The notes below the pieces were generated by a model. The model was not told the origin of the DNA and ran no database searches. It saw nothing but the letters and a program-made list of their open reading frames with translations. This document shows, one piece after another, positions 6,196-11,748 of a stretch of 11,748 nucleotides of DNA (position 1 is its first letter; each line of letters starts with the position of its first letter). Origin of the DNA: an uncultured Collinsella sp. (GTDB lineage Bacteria; Actinomycetota; Coriobacteriia; Coriobacteriales; Coriobacteriaceae); NCBI GenBank assembly GCA_902494565.1, contig CABUTN010000053.1, forward strand, positions 1 to 11,748, read 5' to 3'. The translations under genes and the position numbers were made by a program.

Positions 6196-6390
6196 TCGCT
6201 GTCCGTCCCCTGCCTGCGGCGCTTTCCATTGTTGGTGCAGAGGGCGCTTTGCCTACTCTGGCGGGCTTTCGCTGACTTTTGCTCCACCTGCGGCGCTGCC
6301 ATTGTTGGTGCAGGGGGGTAGCTTGCTCGCTCTGGTGCCCGTTCGCTGGCTTTGGCTCTGCCTGTGACGTTTTCATTGTTGGTGCTGAGT
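6183..6390 (+). repeat. Imperfect tandem repeat, unit about 74 bp, two full and two partial copies
   Basis: Units begin at 6213, 6287 and 6361 with CCTGCGGCGC, CCTGCGGCGC and CCTGTGACGT. Each carries CATTGTTGGTGC, starting at 6227, 6300 and 6374. Units 1 and 2 also share TCTGG, six or seven variable bases, then TCGCTG. The third copy fades out after about 30 bases. The tail pattern TCTGG..TCGCTG also occurs at 6184-6201, where it overlaps the right arm of the nested dyad, giving a partial copy before unit 1. No spacers or identical direct repeats are present, so it is not a CRISPR array, and the reading frames across it look non-coding. Confidence 0.7.
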
Positions 6391-6543
6391 ACCTTGTTTC
6401 CCGTCCCAAATGATCTACCCTGGGTCCCCGGTGGTTGCGGTGGGCGTGTTTGGTTGGTGCCTGTTGATGGTCTGGGTATCGGGGAGGGCGAGCTCCGTTA
6501 TAATCGCCTAGAACATTAAATGGAAACGGGACGGGAGCCATAT
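6391..6543 (+). promoter_or_regulatory. Promoter region of the DUF1846 gene
   Basis: A perfect TATAAT box lies at 6499-6504, 40 bases before the start codon, with no convincing -35 at the normal distance. The G/T-rich stretch before it (about 6410-6490) shows no other recognisable element. The -10 call rests on the perfect hexamer and its placement. Confidence 0.55.
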
Positions 6544-8025
6544 ATGCGCCAGGGTTTCGACAACGCGAAGTATATCGAGCTGCAGGCTGCTCACATTAAG
6601 GAGCGCATCTCGCAGTTTGGTGGCAAGCTCTATTTGGAGTTTGGCGGTAAGCTGTTTGATGACTATCATGCGAGCCGCGTGCTGCCGGGTTTTGAACCGG
6701 ACAGCAAGTTCCGCATGCTCAAGAGCATCGCCGACGATGTCGAGGTTATCATCGCGATCAACGCGAACCACATCGAGAAAAACAAGGCTCGTGGTGACCT
6801 CGGCATTACCTATGACGAGGATGTGCTGCGCCTGGTTGACCTGTTTCGCGGCAACGGCTTTGCTGTCGCGGCTGTGGTCATCACCCAGTACGCCGGCCAG
6901 CCCGCTGCCGATGTGTTCCGCAACCGCCTGAACGCGCTCGGTATTCCCGCCAAGCTGCACTATCCCATCGAGGGGTATCCGCACGATGTCGATCTGATCG
7001 TGTCCGACGATGGCTACGGCAAGAACGAGTTTGTCGAGACCACCCGACCGCTCGTCGTGGTCACTGCCCCCGGTCCTGGCTCGGGCAAGCTTGCCACCTG
7101 CCTGTCTCAGCTCTATCACGAGCACAAGCATGGCACGGCCGCCGGCTATGCCAAGTTCGAGACCTTCCCGGTCTGGAATCTTCCTCTGACGCATCCGGTC
7201 AATATTGCCTACGAGGCCGCCACGGCTGACCTCGACGACGCCAATATCATCGATTCGTTCCACCTTGAGGCCTACAACAAGACCACGGTCAACTACAACC
7301 GCGACGTCGAGGCCTTCCCGGTAGTCCGTGCCCTGATGGAAAAGATCCTGGGCAAGAGCCCCTACCAGAGCCCTACGGACATGGGCGTCAATATGGTCGG
7401 CTTTGCCATCACCGATGACGATGCCTGCCGCGACGCTTCCAAGATGGAGATCGTCCGCCGCTACTTTACCGCGGTCGAAAATGTGCGCCGTACCGGCGTG
7501 GGCGATGAGCAAGTCGACCGTCTCAAGATTATTATGAAGAAAGCCGGCATCGATAAGAACTACTCACCGGCGCGCTCGGCGGCCCTCACCAGGGAGCAGC
7601 TGACGGGTGGTCCCGTGGGTGCCATGGTCATGCCCGATGGCTCCGTGGTGACCGGCAAGACTTCCACGCGCCTGGGCGCCGCGAGCTCGCTCATCATGAA
7701 TGCACTTAAGCATGTCTCGGGCGTCGACCTTGAGCTCGAGGTCATTAGCGATGAAGCGATCGAGCCCATCAGCAAGCTCAAGACGCATTTCCTGGGCAGC
7801 AAAAACCCGCGCCTCCACACCGACGAGACGCTTATGGCGCTGTCGATCACCTCGGCCACGAGTGAGACGGCCGCTCGCGTCCTTTCGGGCCTGGAGCAGC
7901 TGCGCGGTTGCGATGCCTTCTTTAGCGTGATTATCTCGCCGACGGACGAGACGGTACTGCGCAAACTGGGTATCAACGTGTGCTGCGAGCCCAAGTTTGA
8001 GCGCCGCGGTTTCTTCCATCGCTAA
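6544..8025 (+). CDS. DUF1846 (UPF0371) family protein
   Basis: This is a soluble protein of 493 residues, normal for the family, whose members are widespread in anaerobes and Gram-positives and have solved structures but, to my knowledge, no settled biochemical role. Landmarks are the N-terminal block ERISQFGGKLYLEFGGK (20-36) with DDYHASRVLPGF (39-50), APGPGSGK (175-182), which resembles a degenerate Walker A loop, SPTDMGVNMVGF (276-287) and TGKTSTRLGAA (370-380). ATG 6544 is chosen because GGGAG (6533-6537) sits 6 bases upstream; the in-frame ATG at 6520 has no such site. It appears monocistronic, with its own -10 box and a terminator at 8060-8092. Nucleotide binding is only a guess from the glycine-rich loop. 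Confidence 0.92.
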   Translation: MRQGFDNAKYIELQAAHIKERISQFGGKLYLEFGGKLFDDYHASRVLPGFEPDSKFRMLKSIADDVEVIIAINANHIEKNKARGDLGITYDEDVLRLVDLFRGNGFAVAAVVITQYAGQPAADVFRNRLNALGIPAKLHYPIEGYPHDVDLIVSDDGYGKNEFVETTRPLVVVTAPGPGSGKLATCLSQLYHEHKHGTAAGYAKFETFPVWNLPLTHPVNIAYEAATADLDDANIIDSFHLEAYNKTTVNYNRDVEAFPVVRALMEKILGKSPYQSPTDMGVNMVGFAITDDDACRDASKMEIVRRYFTAVENVRRTGVGDEQVDRLKIIMKKAGIDKNYSPARSAALTREQLTGGPVGAMVMPDGSVVTGKTSTRLGAASSLIMNALKHVSGVDLELEVISDEAIEPISKLKTHFLGSKNPRLHTDETLMALSITSATSETAARVLSGLEQLRGCDAFFSVIISPTDETVLRKLGINVCCEPKFERRGFFHR

Positions 8026-8059
8026 GTTTGAAGCACCGCGGTAATTGCATTGCATTTTG

Positions 8060-8092
8060 GCCGTATCGGGTTAGCGCCCGGTACGGCTTTTT
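8060..8092 (+). terminator. Intrinsic terminator after the DUF1846 gene
   Basis: GCCGTATCGGG (8060-8070) pairs with CCCGGTACGGC (8077-8087), one T-G wobble, over a 6-base loop. A TTTTT run (8088-8092) follows directly. Confidence 0.9.
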
Positions 8093-8156
8093 GATCAATA
8101 AAGCGCCTATTTCGGCGAAAAATAGCTGTTTACCTGCCTAGAAACAATTTGAGCGG

Positions 8157-8164
8157 TATACAAT
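8157..8164 (+). promoter_or_regulatory. Candidate -10 box for the winged-helix gene
   Basis: TATACAAT (8157-8164) contains TACAAT, 5 of 6 matches to the -10 consensus. It lies between the DUF1846 terminator and the next gene. No good -35 is seen at 16-18 bases, and the leader to the start codon is about 110 bases, so the assignment is tentative. Confidence 0.35.
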
Positions 8165-8281
8165 AACCGTAACTGTTTCATCCTTAGCGGGATGCCGCAT
8201 GATGGATATTACCTGCCATCGTGAGGTGTGTCGGTCGCGCACGGCGCGTTAGATGCTCGTGCTCGGTTTGAGGAGGCTGCT

Positions 8282-8620
8282 ATGGCGGGCAAGGGTCGTG
8301 CGAGTGTCAACGATATGAAGCGTGTCGAGGTGCTGGTGTTGATGGAGATCGACCAGCAAACCGAAGACAATGGCGGGCCGTATGGTTTCTCGCGCAAAAC
8401 GCTTGCCGAACGCGTGGGGGTTTCGCCGTATCGTGCCCGCGCCGCAATCGATCGCTTGGATTCCGAAGGCATGATTGATGTCGTCTCGCGTTATAGCGAC
8501 GACGGTGGTCAGCTTGCAAATGGCATTTGCCTCACCGAACGTGGTGAGTGGTATCTTGAGGGCGTCCGTACCGGCATGCTCGTTCAAGAAATGCTTGAGG
8601 ACGAGGCTGCTGATCGATAG
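8282..8620 (+). CDS. Small winged helix-turn-helix protein, function unknown
   Basis: This cytosolic protein of 112 residues has a helix-turn-helix-like segment at about 39-62 (KTLAERVGVSPYRARAAIDR and following), then a likely beta wing (VVSRYSDDGGQLANGICLTE, 67-86) and a C-terminal helix (ERGEWYLEGVRTG). The pattern resembles MarR/PadR-like or replication-initiator-like wHTH folds, so DNA binding is likely, but no subfamily was recognised. ATG 8282 follows AGGAGG (8271-8276) at 5 bases. A longer frame upstream would extend past this perfect site without gaining a domain. It lies alone between two terminators, upstream of pyrG, which suggests its own promoter. Its targets are unknown; the palindrome before pyrG is one candidate. 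Confidence 0.8.
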   Translation: MAGKGRASVNDMKRVEVLVLMEIDQQTEDNGGPYGFSRKTLAERVGVSPYRARAAIDRLDSEGMIDVVSRYSDDGGQLANGICLTERGEWYLEGVRTGMLVQEMLEDEAADR

Positions 8621-8644
8621 CAGCAGGTAACCCTTGCCATAGCG

Positions 8645-8677
8645 ACGCCGCCTGGGAAACCGGGCGGCGTTTTGTTT
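8645..8677 (+). terminator. Intrinsic terminator after the winged-helix gene
   Basis: ACGCCGCCTGG (8645-8655) pairs with CCGGGCGGCGT (8660-8670), one wobble, over a GAAA loop. TTTGTTT (8671-8677) follows. Confidence 0.9.
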
Positions 8678-8711
8678 CAAGATTGAGAAATGCAATCGCA
8701 CGCGAGAAAAA

Positions 8712-8743
8712 TTGCGAACGGTTCGCGGTGCGAGTATTACAAT
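8712..8743 (+). promoter_or_regulatory. Candidate pyrG promoter with an overlapping palindrome
   Basis: TTGCGA (8712-8717) and TATTAC (8735-8740) are 17 bases apart, each matching 4 of 6 consensus positions; TACAAT (8738-8743) is an alternative -10. Overlapping the -35 and spacer is the perfect palindrome GCGAAC-G-GTTCGC (8714-8726), well placed as a repressor operator. The half sites are only one base apart, so it does not fit the actinobacterial LexA box (GAAC-N4-GTTC). Confidence 0.45.
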
Positions 8744-8798
8744 GAAGACCCGTAAGATGTGTATGGACAACTTCTACGGGAAGCGCAGGTAACTCAAT

Positions 8799-10460
8799 AT
8801 GACCAAGCATGTGTTCGTAACCGGTGGCGTGGTTTCGTCCCTGGGCAAGGGTATCACCGCGGCCTCGCTGGGCCGTCTGCTCAAGTCGCGTGGCTACAAA
8901 GTAACGATGCAGAAAGCCGACCCGTATCTGAACGTCGACCCCGGTACCATGAGCCCCTTCCAGCATGGTGAGGTCTTCGTTACCGAGGATGGTTACGAGT
9001 CCGACCTGGACCTGGGTCATTACGAGCGCTTTATTGATGAGAACCTGACCCGCGATTCCAACTTTACGACCGGTGCCATCTACAAAAGCCTAATCGCCCG
9101 CGAGCGTCGCGGCGACTTTTTGGGCGGTACCGTGCAGGTGATTCCCCACGTCACCAATGCCATTAAGGACAAGTTCCGCCGCATCGAGGAGCAGACCGGT
9201 TCCGATGTAGTCATCACCGAGCTGGGCGGCACGATCGGCGATATCGAGTCCCAACCGTTTGTCGAGGCCATCCGCCAGTACCGCAAGGAGGCCGGCCCCG
9301 AGAACGTCTGCTACATCCACGTGTCGCTCGTTCCCTATATCGCCGCCGCCCACGAGGTCAAGACCAAGCCCACGCAGCATTCCGTCAAGGAGCTCCGCAG
9401 CTTTGGCATCCAGCCCGATATTATCGTGCTGCGTTCCGACCACCATATCGATGACGCTATCCGCGGAAAGATCGCAAGCTTCTGCGACGTCGACACCGAT
9501 TGCGTCTTTACCAACGAGGACTGCGCGAGCATTTACGATGTTCCGCAGCTGCTTGCCGAGCAGGACTTTGACCTGCGCATTTGCGAGCGCCTGGGTCTGG
9601 ACCCGCGTGAGCGCGACATGAGCGAGTGGAACGAGTTCCAGCGCAAACAGAATCACGCCAACCATCACGCCGACAAGGTGAAGATCGCCGTCGTGGGCAA
9701 GTACACGCAGCTGCCCGATGCGTACCTGTCGGTTATCGAGGCCCTGCACCATGCGGGCGTCTTCTACGATCGCCATGTGGACGTCCAGCTGGTCGACGGC
9801 GAGAGCCTCGACGAGCAGAATGTCTCCGAGGTTCTGGGCGACGCCTCGGGCATCCTGGTCCCCGGCGGCTTTGGCAAGCGCGCCCTGGAGGGCAAGATCC
9901 TCGCGGCCGAGTTTGCCCGTGAGCACAAGATTCCGTATCTGGGCATTTGCCTGGGTATGCAGGTGGCCGTGTGCGAGTTCGCCCGCAACGTCGTCGGCCT
10001 TGCCGGCGCCAGCTCCTCCGAGTTCGATCCGGACGGCCCGTTTAGCGTCATCGATCTGATGAGCTCGCAGGAGGACGTGACCGAGAAGGGCGGCACCATG
10101 CGCCTGGGCGCCTATCCGTGCAAGCTCGCCGCCGATACCCTCGCTCGCGAGGCATATGGCGAGGAACTCGTCTACGAGCGTCACCGTCACCGCTTTGAGT
10201 TCAACAACGCCTTCCGCGACCAGCTCGAGGACGCCGGTTTGGTTATCTCGGGTCTGTCGCCTGACGAGCGCCTGGTCGAGATGGTCGAGCTGCCGCGCGA
10301 CGTGCATCCGTGGTATGTGGCAACCCAGGCTCATCCCGAGTTCAAGAGCCGCCCGACCAACCCGCAGCCGCTGTTCCGCGAGTTCGTGCGCGCTTCGATC
10401 GGCCAGCACGAGGGTGTCGACCGTCTGCAGGTGACGCCCATGAACCTCGCTACGGACTAA
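8799..10460 (+). CDS. pyrG: CTP synthase
   Basis: PyrG makes CTP from UTP using ATP and glutamine-derived ammonia, the last step of pyrimidine nucleotide synthesis, in the cytosol. The protein has 553 residues, slightly longer than the common 535-545. The N-terminal synthetase domain (about 1-270) shows VTGGVVSSLGKG (7-18, ATP loop with Lys17), GTIGDIES (144-151) and KTKPTQHSVKELR (188-200). The C-terminal class I glutamine amidotransferase domain has VPGGFGKR (354-361), LGICLGMQ (381-388) with nucleophile Cys384, and AHPEF (511-515) with His512 and Glu514. All catalytic residues are present. ATG 8799 gives the canonical N-terminus; the ribosome site is weak (GGGAAG at 8779-8784). xerD follows after two bases, so the pair is probably cotranscribed. 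Confidence 0.97.
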   Translation: MTKHVFVTGGVVSSLGKGITAASLGRLLKSRGYKVTMQKADPYLNVDPGTMSPFQHGEVFVTEDGYESDLDLGHYERFIDENLTRDSNFTTGAIYKSLIARERRGDFLGGTVQVIPHVTNAIKDKFRRIEEQTGSDVVITELGGTIGDIESQPFVEAIRQYRKEAGPENVCYIHVSLVPYIAAAHEVKTKPTQHSVKELRSFGIQPDIIVLRSDHHIDDAIRGKIASFCDVDTDCVFTNEDCASIYDVPQLLAEQDFDLRICERLGLDPRERDMSEWNEFQRKQNHANHHADKVKIAVVGKYTQLPDAYLSVIEALHHAGVFYDRHVDVQLVDGESLDEQNVSEVLGDASGILVPGGFGKRALEGKILAAEFAREHKIPYLGICLGMQVAVCEFARNVVGLAGASSSEFDPDGPFSVIDLMSSQEDVTEKGGTMRLGAYPCKLAADTLAREAYGEELVYERHRHRFEFNNAFRDQLEDAGLVISGLSPDERLVEMVELPRDVHPWYVATQAHPEFKSRPTNPQPLFREFVRASIGQHEGVDRLQVTPMNLATD

Positions 10461-10462
10461 GG

Positions 10463-11404
10463 GTGCCGGCGAATAAGGAATATACCGAAGCTACTCCCTC
10501 GTCGCTCGCCGTGGCGGCGGGGGAGTATCTCGATTACCTCGCGGTCGAGCGGGGTTTGGCGCGCAACACGATTGCGGCCTATCGTCGTGACCTGACGACG
10601 TACTGCGCCTATCTGGAGCGGGCGGGTATTGTGTCTTTTGAAGAGGTGACCCGTCAGGTCGTGGAGGGCTTTGTCGCCGACCGTCGCGATGGGGGCTATT
10701 CCGACGCCTCGGTGGAGCGTGCGCTTGCGGCCGTGAAGGGCCTGCATGCCTTTTTGGTGCGCGATGGGGCTGTGGCCCAAAATCCAACGGCGGCGTTGCG
10801 CCTGCCTAAAAAGGCTGAGCGTTTGCCGGAGTATCTATCGGTGGAGGATGTCTCGGCGCTTCTCGATCAAGACTTCCCCGAGGGGGAGATGGGCTTGCGC
10901 GACCATGCCATCTTGGAAGTGCTCTACGGATGCGGTTTGCGTGTGAGCGAGTTGGTGGGGCTCGATGTGGGCGATATCCATATCGACGATGGCTTTGTAC
11001 TCGTTCGCGGTAAGGGCTCAAAGGAACGCCTGTCCCCGCTGGTGGGAAGCGCGGCGCGAGCTCTGACGCTCTATGTAACTGAGGGACGTTCTCGCTTGGC
11101 GGCCCATGCCCGCGGAACCGAGACCTCGGCGGTCTTTTTAAATAAGAACGGACGTCGCCTGTCGCGCCAGGCCGTGCATGCGATATGCGAGCGGTATGGG
11201 CGTCAGGTGGGGCTGGTGGGGCTCCATCCCCATACCTTGCGCCACTCCTTTGCCACCCACATGCTCGCGGGCGGTGCCGACCTGCGTGTGCTGCAGGAGA
11301 TTTTGGGCCATGCCGATATTTCGACCACGCAGGTCTACACGCATGTCGACCGAACGCAACTGACCGAGGTCTATCTGGCGGCGCATCCGCTAGCACATCG
11401 CTAG
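10463..11404 (+). CDS. xerD: Tyrosine recombinase, XerD-type
   Basis: This is a site-specific recombinase of the integrase family, 313 residues from the chosen start. The N-terminal SAM-like core-binding domain spans about 17-100. The catalytic domain shows Arg160 in YGCGLRVSEL, a lysine in GKGSKERL (183-190), His257 and Arg260 in HPHTLRHSFATHML, His283 in LGHADISTTQ, and the nucleophile Tyr292 in VYTHV. All family catalytic residues are present. XerC/XerD resolve chromosome dimers at dif near the terminus; the housekeeping role here is inferred from the XerD-like C-terminus and the position next to pyrG. GTG 10463 is chosen because it lies two bases after the pyrG stop, implying translational coupling. 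Reading further upstream only yields a shadow of pyrG. No dif site was recognised here. Confidence 0.93.
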   Translation: MPANKEYTEATPSSLAVAAGEYLDYLAVERGLARNTIAAYRRDLTTYCAYLERAGIVSFEEVTRQVVEGFVADRRDGGYSDASVERALAAVKGLHAFLVRDGAVAQNPTAALRLPKKAERLPEYLSVEDVSALLDQDFPEGEMGLRDHAILEVLYGCGLRVSELVGLDVGDIHIDDGFVLVRGKGSKERLSPLVGSAARALTLYVTEGRSRLAAHARGTETSAVFLNKNGRRLSRQAVHAICERYGRQVGLVGLHPHTLRHSFATHMLAGGADLRVLQEILGHADISTTQVYTHVDRTQLTEVYLAAHPLAHR

Positions 11405-11435
11405 CACCTCGCTGACCTGCATATTTATAAATATT

Positions 11436-11507
11436 AAATGGGACGGGCCCCAGATTGCCGAGACGCACTTTTGCGCGCATGGGCAATCTGGGGCCCGTCC
11501 CATTTTT
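11436..11507 (+). terminator. Long perfect hairpin terminator after xerD
   Basis: The arms at 11436-11459 and 11482-11505 are perfectly complementary over 24 bases, starting AAATGGGACGGGCCCC on the left. The 22-base loop can itself form CGCA with TGCG. A T-run (11503-11507) ends the right arm, and the A-run on the left would serve the opposite strand. It is stronger than a normal terminator needs to be, and could also act as a cruciform or a recombination-prone repeat. Confidence 0.88.
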
Positions 11508-11748
11508 CGCCAGACACCGACGCGGTGGTGGGCCGTGTGTACCGTGGGTGGGGGAGTTTGGGGGCGATGTGAACGGCGTGTAAAGGGACGTAAAAATCGC
11601 CTCAAGGTCAACTTGAAGGTTGAGGTTCGCGGGCGTGGTTCTACAGGTGGCATCCCGCCTTTGCTGCAGACACAACATATTGTGTTTTCGAACATATGCT
11701 CGGGGGTGTTTTACAACATATTGGGGGTGGAATAGTGGGGTGGGGTGG
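11508..11748. other. Intergenic tail without a recognisable gene; G-rich tracts and short dyads
   Basis: No coding region is credible. Runs of three to five G at 11530-11532, 11546-11548, 11550-11554 and 11560-11564, and again near 11722-11748, could form G-quadruplexes. CCTCAA (11600-11605) and TTGAGG (11620-11625) form a 6-bp dyad around 14 bases. ACACAA-CATA-TTGTGT (11670-11685) is a perfect inverted repeat, and ACAACATATTG occurs at 11672 and again at 11713. This looks like a regulatory region of a gene beyond the right edge. Confidence 0.45.

Noticed and set aside
5942..6367. 141-codon open frame on the + strand in the gap after the transporter
   Set aside because: It runs through several hairpins and the tandem repeats, has no ribosome site, and its composition changes where the repeats begin.
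6213..6390. Tandem repeats as a CRISPR array
   Set aside because: The units are contiguous and diverged, with no short identical repeats separated by unique spacers and no cas genes nearby.
6119..6541. 140-codon open frame on the - strand over the tandem repeats
   Set aside because: The repeat period of 73-74 bases is not a multiple of three, so the units do not encode a repeated peptide; low-complexity product and no start signal.
8714..8726. LexA (SOS) box upstream of pyrG
   Set aside because: The actinobacterial LexA box needs GAAC-N4-GTTC; here the half sites are one base apart.
9090..10409. 439-codon open frame on the - strand within pyrG
   Set aside because: It is a shadow of a gene with intact catalytic residues, and no recognisable domain or ribosome site supports it.
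11535..11735. 66-codon open frame on the + strand near the right edge
   Set aside because: No ribosome site, Gly/Arg-rich translation of G-rich DNA, and it covers likely operator repeats.

Overview
The window looks like chromosomal DNA from a GC-rich anaerobic actinobacterium of the Coriobacteriia, most likely Collinsella or a close relative. This is inferred from GC-rich coding sequence with strong C/G third positions, from purine-rich ribosome binding sites, and from an arginine deiminase (ADI) locus followed by a pyrG-xerD pair. It rests on recognising protein families by eye, not on a database search. All recognised genes lie on the + strand.

Left half (1-5914): an ADI (arginine fermentation) locus. 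It starts with the last 31 codons of one arcA copy, followed by a PLP-dependent fold-type I aminotransferase, an AT-rich regulatory gap, a complete arcA, ornithine carbamoyltransferase (argF/arcB) and a YfcC-family membrane transporter that probably acts as the arginine/ornithine (ArcD-type) antiporter. Arginine is deiminated to citrulline and ammonia by ArcA. Citrulline is phosphorolysed to ornithine and carbamoyl phosphate by the OTC. The transporter would exchange arginine for ornithine. Carbamate kinase (arcC), which would recover ATP, is not in the window. The visible tail of the first arcA copy is identical, base for base, to the tail of the second through the stop codon and diverges one base later. 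The intergenic region after each arc gene carries at least one GC-rich hairpin of 10-12 bp with no good U-tract.

Middle (5915-6543): about 630 bases without a credible gene but full of structure. In order there are overlapping, mutually exclusive helices just after the transporter, an 11-bp GC hairpin, a 12-bp dyad, a nested 100-bp dyad with a bidirectional terminator at its core, and roughly 74-bp imperfect tandem repeats. A TATAAT box then precedes the next gene.

Right half (6544-11748): a DUF1846/UPF0371 protein, a small winged-helix protein of unknown role, CTP synthase (pyrG), and a XerD-type tyrosine recombinase starting at a GTG two bases after the pyrG stop. DUF1846, the winged-helix gene and xerD each end in a clear intrinsic terminator; the one after xerD has a 24-bp perfect stem. 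The last 240 bases hold G-rich tracts and short dyads but no convincing gene.

The most notable points are the duplicated and apparently homogenised arcA, the aminotransferase between the two copies, and the structured and repetitive gap after the transporter.
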